Source: Flexicrinis sp001567485
Lineage (GTDB): Bacteria > Chloroflexota > Anaerolineae > Aggregatilineales > Phototrophicaceae
NCBI GenBank assembly: GCA_030263635.1
Contig: SZPI01000001.1
Location: 5,889-69,888 of the forward strand
DNA: 64,000 bases
Reading direction: 5' to 3'
The number at the start of each line of letters is the position of its first letter. The stretch's first letter is position 1. The notes beneath the pieces are model-generated. The model made no database searches and had not been told where the DNA came from. It worked only from the letters and a program-made list of their open reading frames with translations. The position numbers and the translations under genes were made by a program. Below, piece after piece: positions 34,624-43,943 of this stretch.

Positions 34624-35940
34624 ATGTTTGACAAATCCACGATCCTCAGTGCGGTTGAAAGTCAGAACGTCGATTTTATCGACCTGTGGTTTACCGACAT
34701 CACCGGCGAAGTCAAGAGCGTGACCGTGCCGGCGTCGCGCTTGCCACGCGTCCTCGATCAAGGCGCGCATTTCGACGGATCGGCGCTGGATGGATTCGCG
34801 CGCGTGGCTGAAAGCGACATGCTGCTGGTGCCCGATCTGCGCACGTTTTGCGTTTTGCCGTGGAGCAGCGGCGGGACGAAAGTCGCTCGGCTGATTTGCA
34901 GCGTGCATACCTTGAGCGGCGACCCGTTCGTCGGTGATCCGCGCACAGTGCTGCAAAACATCACCGCGGAAGCGCGCGACATGGGGTTCACGTTCGAGAC
35001 CGGGATGGAGCTTGAGTTCTACCTGTTCAAAACCGACAGCGACCGCCGCCCATTGTTAGATGGCACGACCGATGAGGCGAGCTATTTCGATATGTCGGAC
35101 GAGGCATCGCAGGCGATCCGGCGCGAGATGATCCGCGTGCTTGCGCAAATGGGAATCGACGTGACATCTGCTCACAGCGAAATCGGTAACGGGCAGCACG
35201 AGATCGACCTCATGCACGACGAGGCGCTCGTCTCGGCCGATAACCTGCTCACGGCGCGCGTAGTGCTCAAGCATGTCGCCGCCGAGCACGGACTCTACTG
35301 TACGTTTATGCCGCGTCCACGGGGGGATATGCCCGGCTCCGGCATGCACACGCACCAGAGCCTGTATACAGTGGACGGCGGCGTCAATGCGTTTGCCGAC
35401 GCCACCGATCAGTATGGGTTGTCGTCCATCGCCAAGCAGTTCCTCGCCGGCCAACTGCAGCACGCCAAGGCGATGTGCGCGGTGCTGGCGCCGCTTGTAA
35501 ACAGCTACAAACGGCTGGGCACCAGCATCGAGGCGCCGGTGCACATCACATGGGCGCATATCAACCGGGGCGCGCTGATCCGCGTTCCGGCGACGAGCGC
35601 GCGCCTTGAACTGCGCTGTCCCGATCCGAGCGCCAACCCCTACTTGGCATCGGCGGTGATGCTCGCCAGCGGTCTTGATGGCATTCGCCAGAACGCCGTG
35701 CTGCCCGCCCCGCTGGAGGAGACGATGGTCAACGTGGCGGTGAAACGCCGGCAAATCCCGAACATCCTGCCGCGTTCGCTGGGCGAGGCGCTCGACGACC
35801 TCGAACTCGATGACGTCGTGCTGGGCGCGCTAGGGCCGTACGTCGGAGATCGCTATCTCGAAGCTAAGCGGCAGGAATACCGCGAGTACAAGCGGCAGGT
35901 CACGCGCTGGGAAGTCGAGCGATACATCACGCGCTACTAA
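34624..35940 (+). CDS. glnA: Glutamine synthetase, type I
   Basis: A 438-residue GS type I enzyme. Motifs are FIDLWFTDITGEVKSVTVPA, HFDGSALDGFARVAESDMLL, ELEFYLF (metal ligands), the glutamate loop NGQHEIDL, GSGMHTHQSLY, SYKRLGTSIEAPVHITWA, NRGALIRVPA and the arginine-rich ARLELRCPDPSANPYLA. It makes glutamine from glutamate, ammonia and ATP. Trp synthesis uses glutamine through TrpG, but the gene has its own upstream region (a TATGAT at 34591 is a possible -10). ATG 34624 is preferred over the adjacent GTG 34621. No adenylylation-type Tyr segment was recognised. Confidence 0.94.
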   Translation: MFDKSTILSAVESQNVDFIDLWFTDITGEVKSVTVPASRLPRVLDQGAHFDGSALDGFARVAESDMLLVPDLRTFCVLPWSSGGTKVARLICSVHTLSGDPFVGDPRTVLQNITAEARDMGFTFETGMELEFYLFKTDSDRRPLLDGTTDEASYFDMSDEASQAIRREMIRVLAQMGIDVTSAHSEIGNGQHEIDLMHDEALVSADNLLTARVVLKHVAAEHGLYCTFMPRPRGDMPGSGMHTHQSLYTVDGGVNAFADATDQYGLSSIAKQFLAGQLQHAKAMCAVLAPLVNSYKRLGTSIEAPVHITWAHINRGALIRVPATSARLELRCPDPSANPYLASAVMLASGLDGIRQNAVLPAPLEETMVNVAVKRRQIPNILPRSLGEALDDLELDDVVLGALGPYVGDRYLEAKRQEYREYKRQVTRWEVERYITRY

Positions 35941-36113
35941 GCGGCAAGTCATCAGTCGCCAGTCTCCAGAATTGTGTTACAGATACGCTGTTGAGCGGAG
36001 ATGCCGCATTTTGACTGGCAGCTGGCTGCTTTCGGTCAATGGCTTGAGCGAGACATGGGACGTGATGCGTGGTGAGAAACGGCGATCAGACCCTCGTCAC
36101 TCGCCACTTCACG

Positions 36114-37517
36114 TTAGCTGCTGATCGCGACCTTGTGGATTTCGCGCAGAACGGTATCGGCTTCCGCTTGACTCACGACCAGCGACAGGCTGCACCCGCC
36201 CGCGCCGAACGATGCCGCGAGGATCGGGATGTCTCCGAGCGCGGCAAATAGCTTCGCCGCCAAGCGCGGCACGCTGTTGATCCCATCGCCGATAGCGGTC
36301 ACGATGCTGACCTGCTGGACATGCCAGCGCGGTGATGGGCCGGTCGTGTTCAGCTCGCGGCCGAGCGACTCGACCAACGCGCTCACTGCATCGGGGCCTG
36401 CGCTGGCCGGGACGACACACGTGATGAACGTGCGCTGCGCCGACTGGGCGGCGATCATCACATCGGAGGACGTGCCGATTTCGCGCTGCATGTGCTGATC
36501 CACCAGATTCGCGATCTCGCCGTAGGGGCCGGAACGGTCGATTGCGAGGGCGACGCCCGCGATCTGCGTGACGGACTTGATCTGATTGTCCGACCCGGTC
36601 TTGGCGTGGATTAGCGTACCGGCAAGCTGGGGTTTATACACATTCTTCACGCGAAGCGGGATTTGATGCTGGCGTAGGGGCGCGACCATCCGGGCGTGCA
36701 GGATGCGCGCGCCGAAATGCGCCAACTCCGCCATTTCGTTGTAGCTCAATTCGCCGATGACACGGGCGTCAAGCACCTCGTGCGGATCGGCGGACATGAT
36801 TCCGTCGACATCCGACCACACCCAGACCTCGGTGGCCTTGGTGCCTACGGCGAGGATCGACGCGGAATAGTCGCTGCCGCCGCGGCCGAGCGTCGTCGGT
36901 TTGTGAGTGGGCGTCGCGCCGATGAACCCGGTCAACACCGGGAGGATATTCCGTTCCAGCATCGGGCGCAGGTCGCGGTCGATACGCTCCTGCGTCAGCG
37001 TGAGGTTGGGCGTGGCCGCCCCAAAATTGGCGTCTGTGATGATGATGTCGGCGGCGTCGATGGCGACGGCGCGCAAGCCGTGCTGGCGCAGCAGCACAGC
37101 GACGATCAACGCGGCGAGGCGTTCGCCCATGCTTACGGCCGCGTCGAGGTTCTCGGCGGAAAGCGCGTCACGGTTCTTCTGGGTGATGCGCTGAAATGCG
37201 CTCAGCAGATCGAACAGCAGCTTGTCCAGGTCGGCTTGCAGCGCGGCCAGTTCGGTCTTGCCCAGCTGCAACCCCTCAGCCAGCGCGAGATGCCGGGCGC
37301 GCAGATTTGCAGCGATCCGCCGGTAGCCGCGCTCGTTGCCGAACTGCGCCAGATGCGCCGCGTCGATCAGCGCGTCGGTCACGCCGTCCAGCGCGCTGAC
37401 GACCAACACGACATGATCCCACTGCGCTGCCTCGTACAGTACAATACCGAGCATCTGCGACAGCGCCGCTGTCGTGCCGACGCTCGCCCCACCGAATTTC
37501 ATGACCAGAGTCGTCAT
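36114..37517 (-). CDS. lysC: Aspartate kinase
   Basis: A 467-residue aspartate kinase. The kinase domain has VMKFGGASVG, VVSALDGVTDALI, SMGERLAALIV, LTGFIGATP, TTLGRGGSDYSASILA and VWSDVDGIMSADPH. Two C-terminal ACT domains follow (AGVALAIDRSGPYGEIANLV, VSIVTAIGDGINSVP), implying feedback by an aspartate-family amino acid. It phosphorylates aspartate, the first step to Lys, Thr and Met. It is a single minus-strand gene between two plus-strand blocks; the 173 bases before glnA's end show no other gene. Confidence 0.94.
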   Translation of the reverse strand: MTTLVMKFGGASVGTTAALSQMLGIVLYEAAQWDHVVLVVSALDGVTDALIDAAHLAQFGNERGYRRIAANLRARHLALAEGLQLGKTELAALQADLDKLLFDLLSAFQRITQKNRDALSAENLDAAVSMGERLAALIVAVLLRQHGLRAVAIDAADIIITDANFGAATPNLTLTQERIDRDLRPMLERNILPVLTGFIGATPTHKPTTLGRGGSDYSASILAVGTKATEVWVWSDVDGIMSADPHEVLDARVIGELSYNEMAELAHFGARILHARMVAPLRQHQIPLRVKNVYKPQLAGTLIHAKTGSDNQIKSVTQIAGVALAIDRSGPYGEIANLVDQHMQREIGTSSDVMIAAQSAQRTFITCVVPASAGPDAVSALVESLGRELNTTGPSPRWHVQQVSIVTAIGDGINSVPRLAAKLFAALGDIPILAASFGAGGCSLSLVVSQAEADTVLREIHKVAISS

Positions 37518-37557
37518 CGAGTTCGCTTTGCCGCGCCTGCCGCGTGGCCGCCTCCCG

Positions 37558-37587
37558 TTGTTCCAAGTTGGGATTAGACGCTATAAT
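37558..37587 (+). promoter_or_regulatory. Candidate promoter of the ricT-like operon
   Basis: TTGTTC and a perfect TATAAT are separated by 18 bases, about 100 bases upstream of ATG 37686 and within the gap between divergent lysC and the ricT-like gene. Confidence 0.5.
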
Positions 37588-37685
37588 CGCTGCTGGCCCC
37601 CGGCCATCGTCGTGACACAGACCAGCGATGCGGCCGCATGCACCGTGCCGCTTGTGCGCTGGATTATACGGGTGAGACTTTCGCT

Positions 37686-38663
37686 ATGGCAAATACGAAT
37701 GCTCCTGCCGCCGTCGCTGAACGCGCCGCAGGTGTACGCTTCACAAAGGTTGGCAAACTCTACTACTTCGACTACTCCGAGTACCCCGAGCTTCAGCCGG
37801 GCGATTACGTGATTGTCGAAACCGTGCGCGGCCGCCAAATGGGGCAGGTGATGGGTTTCACCGTGCCGGATGCCGGCCGTGATCTCAAGCCGATCCTGCG
37901 CCCGGCCACACCGCGTGATCTGGTGCTGAGACAAGAGTGGGAGGCGCGGCAGGACGATGCGTTGAAAGCGTGTATCGACCGCGCCAAAGAGATCGGCGGG
38001 CTGCGTGACGTGCGATTTCATGCCGCGCAGTACAACTATGACGGCAGCCTGCTGACGTTTCTGTTCAGCGCGGAAGACCGTGTGAACACACAGCGGCTCG
38101 CCAACGATCTCAAGCGCCAGTTCGATACCGCCATCGAGTTCCGGCAGATCGGCCCGCGTGACGTCGCGAAGCTGCTGGGCGGTTTTGGCGCCTGCGGTGA
38201 ACTGCGCTGCTGCTCGACCTTCCTGACCGACTTCAGCCCCATCAGCATCAAGATGGCGAAAATGCAGGGGATTTCGCTCAATCCCGAAGAGATCACAGGC
38301 ATGTGCGGCCGCCTGCGCTGCTGCTTGGTGTATGAATACGAGCAGTATGTAGAGGCGCGCAAGCACCTGCCGAAGAAGGGCAAGCGCATCGGGACGCCGC
38401 TGGGCGTGGGCAAGGTGATCGACCTTCAACCGCTGGCGGATTTGGTGACCGTCTATATCGAGGAACAGGGCGTCAAGACGTTCACGCGTGAGGATTTGAT
38501 CCCGCTGGACGAACTCGAAGCGCTGCAGCGTAAAGCGCAGGAGCCGTGCACAAAGCATGGCGAGGGCGAGGCGTGCGAGTGCGGCCAGAAGCCGGGTGAG
38601 CGCAATCAGGATAAGCAGGGCAAGAAGAAGCCCGGCAAGCGCAATGACCGACGCGACAGTTAA
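37686..38663 (+). CDS. ricT: PSP1-domain protein, RicT/YaaT-like
   Basis: A 325-residue PSP1-domain protein. The N-terminal part has VRFTKVGKLYYFDY and GDYVIVETVRGRQMGQV. The core carries two cysteine clusters, FGACGELRCCSTFL (Cys170, 175, 176) and GMCGRLRCCLVYEYEQY (Cys207, 212, 213). In B. subtilis RicT forms a complex with RicA and RicF that binds iron-sulfur clusters and supports mRNA processing by RNase Y. The C-terminal about 45 residues are Lys/Arg-rich with three more cysteines (CTKH, CECG). ATG 37686 follows a GTGAG site. The next gene overlaps it by 20 bases. Confidence 0.85.
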   Translation: MANTNAPAAVAERAAGVRFTKVGKLYYFDYSEYPELQPGDYVIVETVRGRQMGQVMGFTVPDAGRDLKPILRPATPRDLVLRQEWEARQDDALKACIDRAKEIGGLRDVRFHAAQYNYDGSLLTFLFSAEDRVNTQRLANDLKRQFDTAIEFRQIGPRDVAKLLGGFGACGELRCCSTFLTDFSPISIKMAKMQGISLNPEEITGMCGRLRCCLVYEYEQYVEARKHLPKKGKRIGTPLGVGKVIDLQPLADLVTVYIEEQGVKTFTREDLIPLDELEALQRKAQEPCTKHGEGEACECGQKPGERNQDKQGKKKPGKRNDRRDS

Positions 38664-39357
38664 GCGTGTTCTGGGGGTGTTTGCACATCCGGACGACTCC
38701 GGATTCTTCTGCGGCGCATCGTTGGCGCGCTGGGCGGCCCTCGGCGCGCATGTCGTGATCGTCGTCGCGACCAGCGGCGGCAAGGGCAGCGCCGATCCCA
38801 CGATGACCAGCGACAAATTGACCGTGATCCGTGAGGCGGAGGAGCGCAAAGCTGTGGCCGAACTGGGCGCGGCGGAGGTCGTGTTCCTGCGTCAAACAGA
38901 CGGCGAGTTGGAGCCGAATCTGGCGCTGCGCCGCGAGATCACCCGCCAAATCCGGCGTGTGAAGCCCGATCTGGTCGTGTCGCTTGACCCGACGGTGTAC
39001 TGGTGGGGGAACGGCGGGATCAACCACCCCGATCATCGCGCGATTGGCGAGGCGACGTTGGCCGCGGTGTTCCCGACCGCGCGTGACCGCTTGAACTTTC
39101 CGGAGCTTGAGCTGGACGAGGGACTGGACGTACATAAGACGCCGCTAGTGTACATCTCAGGCACGGCTGAGCCGAACGTGATGGTCGACGTCACGGACTA
39201 CCTGCCGGTGAAGCTCGCGGCGTTGAAGCATCACGCCAGCCAGATTGCCGACTACGACGCCATGGTCGAGCGGGTCACCAGCCGTATGCTTGACCCGAAT
39301 GCCCCGTTGGATCAACCGCGTTACATCGAACGCTTCCGTGCGATCACTATAGGATAA
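38644..39357 (+). CDS. PIG-L family deacetylase
   Basis: A 237-residue LmbE/PIG-L family zinc hydrolase. It has FAHPDDSGFFCGASLARW (metal site and catalytic Asp), VIVVATSGGKGS, LRQTDGELEPNL, VVSLDPT and NHPDHRAIGEATL. Members remove N-acetyl groups from sugars such as GlcNAc-Ins or GlcNAc-malate (mycothiol and bacillithiol synthesis) or from other glycans; the substrate is unknown. ATG 38644 gives the standard start; the longer frame from 38557 lies in ricT's tail. Confidence 0.88.
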   Translation: MTDATVKRVLGVFAHPDDSGFFCGASLARWAALGAHVVIVVATSGGKGSADPTMTSDKLTVIREAEERKAVAELGAAEVVFLRQTDGELEPNLALRREITRQIRRVKPDLVVSLDPTVYWWGNGGINHPDHRAIGEATLAAVFPTARDRLNFPELELDEGLDVHKTPLVYISGTAEPNVMVDVTDYLPVKLAALKHHASQIADYDAMVERVTSRMLDPNAPLDQPRYIERFRAITIG

Positions 39358-39362
39358 TCACC

Positions 39363-40547
39363 ATGAGCAAAATCGACTTTGTGCCCGAGGCCGAAGCCCT
39401 GCGCGAGGAGATGGTCGCCGTTCGGCGTGATTTGCACATGCACCCCGAAACGGCCTTCGAGGAAGTTCGCACGGCAGGGATTGTCGCGCAGACGCTGTCG
39501 TCTTTGGGTCTGGAAGTCCAAACCGGAGTGGGCAAGACCGGCGTCGTAGCGATGCTTGACGGCTCGGACGACGGGCCGACGGTGCTTGTCCGTGCCGACA
39601 TGGATGCGCTGCCGATTGAGGAGGCCAACAAAGTCGATTACGTCTCTCAGACAGCAGGCAAGATGCACGCCTGCGGCCACGACGCGCATACGGCAATCGG
39701 CCTAGCCGTCGCCAAAATGCTCACCAAGCATAAAGATCGGATCCACGGACGGGTCAAGTTCGTGTTTCAGCCGGCGGAGGAGATTGCGCGCGGGGCGCAG
39801 GCCATGATCGAGGACGGCGCGCTGGCTAATCCACGGCCGGATGTCAGCCTCGGCCTGCATGTGTGGAATACGCTCCCACTCGGCAGGCTCGGTGTGGCCG
39901 ACGGCCCGACGATGGCGGGTTCTTCGCTGTGGACGGCGACCCTCACAGGCAAGGGGGCGCACGGTGCTGCCCCACACTTAGGCATCGACCCGGTGGTGTG
40001 CGCGGCGCATATCATCACCGCGCTGCAAACCATCGTCTCACGCAACGTCGACCCGATGGACACGGCAGTCGTCAGCGCGACTCAGGTGCATGCCGGCGAT
40101 ACGCACAACGTCATCCCGCAGACTGCCGTGCTGACCGGCACAATGCGGTCATTCAAGACGGAAGTGCGCGATCTGGTGACACAGCGCATGGATGAGATCA
40201 TTCGCGGCGTGGCAGCCTCGTTCGGCTGCGAGGCGGACTTCCAGATCGAGCATCGGACTGGCCCGGTGGTCAATCATGCCGATGTCGGGAACCGCCTGCG
40301 CCCGTTGTTCAGCGACATCGTAGGCGCCGACAATCTCGACCTCACGACGCGGACGATGGGCGGCGAGGATATGTCGTTCTTTATGACCGACGTGCCGGGG
40401 ATGTACTTCTTCGTGGGTTCCGCCAATGAGGCACGCGGCCTGAACTACGGCCATCATCACCCACAGTTCGATATTGACGAAGACGTGCTGCCGCTTGGGG
40501 CGGCGCTGCTGGCGACGGCGGTCGCGGAGTATGTGATACCGGGATGA
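39363..40547 (+). CDS. M20-family amidohydrolase (hippurate hydrolase type)
   Basis: A 394-residue M20D metallohydrolase. It has RRDLHMHPETAFEE, VLVRADMDALPIEE, MHACGHDAHTAIGL, FVFQPAEEIARGAQAMIEDG, a dimerisation domain with GKGAHGAAPHLGIDPV, and the last metal region TMGGEDMSFFMTDVPGMYFFVGS followed by HHPQFDIDE. Family members deacylate N-acyl amino acids, auxin conjugates or hippurate. It starts five bases after the deacetylase gene. The next start overlaps its stop by four bases. Confidence 0.92.
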   Translation: MSKIDFVPEAEALREEMVAVRRDLHMHPETAFEEVRTAGIVAQTLSSLGLEVQTGVGKTGVVAMLDGSDDGPTVLVRADMDALPIEEANKVDYVSQTAGKMHACGHDAHTAIGLAVAKMLTKHKDRIHGRVKFVFQPAEEIARGAQAMIEDGALANPRPDVSLGLHVWNTLPLGRLGVADGPTMAGSSLWTATLTGKGAHGAAPHLGIDPVVCAAHIITALQTIVSRNVDPMDTAVVSATQVHAGDTHNVIPQTAVLTGTMRSFKTEVRDLVTQRMDEIIRGVAASFGCEADFQIEHRTGPVVNHADVGNRLRPLFSDIVGADNLDLTTRTMGGEDMSFFMTDVPGMYFFVGSANEARGLNYGHHHPQFDIDEDVLPLGAALLATAVAEYVIPG

Positions 40548-41221
40548 CCGAACCTGTAGCACTCGAATGGATCAGCGGCGACGGGTGGCTCGTGCTGGCC
40601 GAACCCGACGACGACCCGTCGGGCGCGCTTCGGGCAAGTGCCTTGCACAAACTCGGCGTTAATCGTGGATTTGCGTTCCTCGGCCTCAATGAAACGACCG
40701 GCGACGCCGAGATGGCCGATATGGAGGATCTCGGCGCGCCGACAGGCTACTTGATCAACGTGGTGACTGAGGACGACGACACAATCATCAGTAACCTGCG
40801 CGATGTCGGGCTGATTATGCTCGATCCGTCGGCCGACCCGCGCCGGATGCTCGACGCGCTCATCGGCGCCACCTCGCTGGCGATGCGAGACGCCTACTTG
40901 CGCGGCGCGGTGATCTATGCGGAAGGCCCGTGCGCGTCGTTGTTCGGTGCGTGCTGGCGGTCGGCGGGCGGCGGGCTGCACGAGGGTTTAGGCTGGATCA
41001 CCGATGCGCAGCTCTTGTTCGGAATCGGCGATCAGGCGGCACTGCGTGCGGCTGCACGCCCAACATTTGAAACGCGGCCGCGCACCGTCGCGCTGGGCGT
41101 CCCCAGCGGATCGGCGCTGGCGCTTGGGCCATCGGGCCAGATCGAAGTCTGGGGGCCGCGCCCGATCTCGGTTACGCTTGGGCCGGGGAAGATTTCTAAC
41201 CCCGCCAATCGCTCCAACTAA
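40544..41221 (+). CDS. Unknown protein, possibly a degenerate S51/cyanophycinase-like fold
   Basis: A 225-residue protein without signal peptide or membrane segments. The stretch NLRDVGLIMLDPSADPRRMLDALIG, ATSLAMRDAYLRGAVIYAEGPCASLFG (residues about 84-135) follows the layout of the peptidase S51/cyanophycinase core. There, a GGDQ-type loop and a helix lead to GTSAGA with the serine nucleophile. Here that position reads AEGPCAS (126-132), so the Ser is not in place and peptidase activity is unlikely. The family link is tentative. It is translationally coupled to the M20 amidohydrolase and lies 39 bases before purA. Confidence 0.4.
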   Translation: MTEPVALEWISGDGWLVLAEPDDDPSGALRASALHKLGVNRGFAFLGLNETTGDAEMADMEDLGAPTGYLINVVTEDDDTIISNLRDVGLIMLDPSADPRRMLDALIGATSLAMRDAYLRGAVIYAEGPCASLFGACWRSAGGGLHEGLGWITDAQLLFGIGDQAALRAAARPTFETRPRTVALGVPSGSALALGPSGQIEVWGPRPISVTLGPGKISNPANRSN

Positions 41222-41260
41222 CATCTATCCACAATCCGGGTTTGAGACGGGGAAACTGGC

Positions 41261-42547
41261 ATGCCTGTCACGATCATACTGGGCGCCCAATGGGGCGATG
41301 AGGGAAAGGGCCGTGCTGTCGATTATCTGAGCGCACAGGCGGATGTCACCGCGCGCGCGACAGGCGGCGATAACGCGGGCCATACACTGAATGTCGGCGA
41401 GCATTTGCTCAAGCTGCACCTCGTGCCATCGGGGATCCTGCATCCGCATGTCGCGTGTGTGTTGGGCAACGGCATGGTCATCAATCCGGTGAATCTGGTG
41501 AAGGAGATCGAAGAACTGCGCGGCTTCGGTCTGGACGTTTCGCCGGAACGCCTTAAAGTCAGCACGCGAGCGCACCTGATCACGCCGGCGCATCTTGCGC
41601 TTGATCGGGCCAGCGAGCGTGAGCGCGGCGACAGCAAGATCGGGACGACCCTGCGCGGCATCGGCCCTGCCTACGGCGACAAGGTCGATCGACGGGGAAT
41701 CCGGGTTGGCGAGATGCTTGATGTCGAAGCGTTTGCGCAGCGGTTCGAGGAGGCGCTGTCACGCACGAATGGCGATCTCGCCCGGCGCGGCGCCGATCTG
41801 ATCGACATACACGGGGCGGTCGAGCAGTATGTCAAGGCCGCGGCCCGTCTGCGCCCATACATCACCGATACGTCGATGTTCATCGACGACGCACTGCGCG
41901 CCGGAAAACGTGTTGTGGTCGAAGGCGCGCAAGGCACGCTGCTTGACGTGGACTTCGGTTCGTATCCGTTCGTCACCAGCTCGTCGCCCACGGTTGGCGG
42001 CGCGCTGACGGGCCTCGGCTTTGGCCCGACCTACGTCGATCGCGTGGTTGGCGTGGCGAAAGCGTTCTCGACGCGGGTCGGCGGCGGCCCGATGCCGACT
42101 GAACTGGACGGCCCGCTGGCCGACCGACTGCGTGGAACCGGCGCGAATTTCTGGGACGAATACGGGACAACAACCGGACGGCCACGGCGCGTAGGATGGC
42201 TCGACGGTGTGATCCTGCGCTATGCCTGTGTCATCAACGGCTTTACCGAACTGGTGCTGACCAAGCTGGACATCCTCAGCGGATTTGAGTCGCTCCAGAT
42301 CTGCACCGCGTATGAGATCGACGGCGAGCGCACGACCGAGGTTCCCGCTTCGGTTGACGGGTTGGCGCGCGCGACGCCCGTATACGAGACGTTTCCCGGC
42401 TGGTCGGAGGATGTCAGCGAGATACGCCGTATGAGTGATCTGCCTGCCAACGCCCGGCGCTACCTCGATGCGATTGCCGAACTATGCCGCACCCCGATCG
42501 ACGTTGTGAGCGTCGGGCCGGAGCGTGCGCAGCTTGTCCATGCATAG
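41261..42547 (+). CDS. purA: Adenylosuccinate synthetase
   Basis: A 428-residue enzyme with all family motifs: GAQWGDEGKGRAVDYLS (GTP loop, catalytic Asp), GGDNAGHTL (catalytic His), HLVPSGILHP, GTTLRGIGPAYGDKVDRRGIRVG, VVVEGAQGTLLDVDFGSYPFVTSS, RVGGGPMPTEL and RPRRVGWLDGV. It joins IMP and aspartate on the way to AMP. It is a cytoplasmic homodimer. A GACGGGGA site precedes the ATG. Confidence 0.97.
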   Translation: MPVTIILGAQWGDEGKGRAVDYLSAQADVTARATGGDNAGHTLNVGEHLLKLHLVPSGILHPHVACVLGNGMVINPVNLVKEIEELRGFGLDVSPERLKVSTRAHLITPAHLALDRASERERGDSKIGTTLRGIGPAYGDKVDRRGIRVGEMLDVEAFAQRFEEALSRTNGDLARRGADLIDIHGAVEQYVKAAARLRPYITDTSMFIDDALRAGKRVVVEGAQGTLLDVDFGSYPFVTSSSPTVGGALTGLGFGPTYVDRVVGVAKAFSTRVGGGPMPTELDGPLADRLRGTGANFWDEYGTTTGRPRRVGWLDGVILRYACVINGFTELVLTKLDILSGFESLQICTAYEIDGERTTEVPASVDGLARATPVYETFPGWSEDVSEIRRMSDLPANARRYLDAIAELCRTPIDVVSVGPERAQLVHA

Positions 42548-42555
42548 GCCGACCC

Positions 42556-43470
42556 GTGTTTGACTATCCCGGCGCCTTTGATCCGTTCGCCTCACGGCTG
42601 TATCCACCGCAGACGGTGGTGTCGTTAGTACCCAGCGTCACCGAATCGCTGTATGAGCTGGGGCTGGGAGCGCGCGTGCTGGGCGTCACCGATTACTGCA
42701 CGCGCCCGGCCGAACAGGTGCAGTATCAGACGCGGGTAGGTGGGACGAAGAATCCGGACATCGCCAAGATCGCGGCGCTTGCCCCGGAGCTGGTGATCGT
42801 CAATGTCGAGGAGAATCGCCGTCAAGACGCCGATGCGCTGTTGGCGGCGGGATTGAACGTGTGGGTCACGCATCCGCGGACGGTGCGCGACGCGATTAAT
42901 CTGTTGTGGACGATCATGTCCGTGTTCGAAGCGCCAGAACGTTCCGAGCGAGTGCGCCACCTAGAGCGGATGTACGACTGGGTCTCAAGCGCGACTCGCG
43001 CCAAGGAACGAAAAGGCAGGCTGCCGACGGTGTTCGCGCCGATATGGCTCGATCCGCTGATGACGTTCAACGGTGATACGTACATGCACGACATCCTCCA
43101 TGTTTGCGGGGCGCTGTCGAGCTTTGCAGATCGCGAGCGTCGCTATCCGCTGGCGGCCGACATCGGGGACGCAGAGGCTTACGCGCCGGATGATCCGCGC
43201 GCTGCAGGACGTGACACGCGCTACCCACGGATCCGCCTCGAAGAGGTCGAAGCCGCGCAGCCTGACATCATCTTGCTGCCTGATGAACCATTCCGGTTTG
43301 ACGAACAGCACCGGAGTATGTTTGAATCGCTCAATATCCCCGCCGCGCGACATGGACGCATTCATCTGGTCGATGGCTCACTGTTGACGTGGCACGGGAC
43401 TCGTCTGGCCGCTGCCCTACAAGAGCTGCCGGTATTGCTTGAGGTACCCCATGTCGATACCCTCCGATGA
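42556..43470 (+). CDS. BtuF-like helical-backbone substrate-binding protein without signal peptide
   Basis: A 304-residue protein of the BtuF/FhuD (type III binding protein) fold. It has VVSLVPSVTESLYELGLGARVLGVTDYC, then VGGTKNPDIAKIAALAPELVIVN, a long backbone helix and IILLPDEPFRFDEQH. In transporters these proteins bind cobalamin or iron chelates outside the cell. Here the plausible start is GTG 42556, nine bases after purA, and it gives no signal peptide or lipobox. No permease or ATPase gene is adjacent. It may be a cytoplasmic cobinamide- or tetrapyrrole-binding protein. Confidence 0.75.
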   Translation: MFDYPGAFDPFASRLYPPQTVVSLVPSVTESLYELGLGARVLGVTDYCTRPAEQVQYQTRVGGTKNPDIAKIAALAPELVIVNVEENRRQDADALLAAGLNVWVTHPRTVRDAINLLWTIMSVFEAPERSERVRHLERMYDWVSSATRAKERKGRLPTVFAPIWLDPLMTFNGDTYMHDILHVCGALSSFADRERRYPLAADIGDAEAYAPDDPRAAGRDTRYPRIRLEEVEAAQPDIILLPDEPFRFDEQHRSMFESLNIPAARHGRIHLVDGSLLTWHGTRLAAALQELPVLLEVPHVDTLR

Positions 43471-43819
43471 TCGGCGCGGCCACCAACGCACGCCCCCGTC
43501 ACAAGAAGTCCTACTAGCGGCGCTTCACGATATCCGCGCTGGGGCGAACGCTGCCCTTCTACACTTGAGCCAAATTGCTTCGACCGGTGAACTGGGCCAA
43601 CAGCAAAATGACCATCAGCGCGCCGCCCTGTATGCCGTGCAGTCGATCCTTCGTGTGGTCGAGCATACGACTGGCGCGCCGCCGCACCGGCCGCCGGCGG
43701 TGGCAGCGCGTGAACACTGGAACGCGCTGGAACACTCCGACCCGCTCGATGATCGCTTTCAGGACGCGCCCGTCATGCTGGATGACCGGCAGGGCCGCGA
43801 CGATCAGATGATCTCCTGA
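43451..43819 (+). CDS. Small hypothetical protein
   Basis: A 122-residue hydrophilic protein I do not recognise. ATG 43451 has a TGAGG site inside the end of the BtuF-like gene (20-base overlap), so coupling is likely. A central predicted helix (LLAALHDIRAGANAALLHLSQI, then GELGQQQNDHQRAALYAVQSILRVVEH) is flanked by Pro- and Arg-rich ends. The last 40 residues are acidic (DPLDDRFQD, DDRQGRDDQ). No signal peptide or membrane segment. Confidence 0.55.
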   Translation: MSIPSDDRRGHQRTPPSQEVLLAALHDIRAGANAALLHLSQIASTGELGQQQNDHQRAALYAVQSILRVVEHTTGAPPHRPPAVAAREHWNALEHSDPLDDRFQDAPVMLDDRQGRDDQMIS

Positions 43820-43889
43820 GACCCTAACGCACGGCGTGCGTGTGCGCTACAATACGCGTGAGAGACCCCTGAGCAGAAGCGGGCGCTGC

Positions 43890-43918
43890 TTGCGCCAGCT
43901 TGTGACGATTTGTACAAT
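43890..43918 (+). promoter_or_regulatory. Candidate promoter of the heme A operon
   Basis: TTGCGC and TACAAT are separated by 17 bases, with a TG one base before the -10 (TTTGTACAAT). It is 25 bases before the GTG at 43944. Confidence 0.5.
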
Positions 43919-43943
43919 GGCAGCATGACTGTGGGAGGTTCCT

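Noticed and set aside
43880..43900. GGCGC-TGCTT-GCGCC hairpin
   Set aside because: No T-tract follows, and it overlaps the candidate promoter; not called a terminator.
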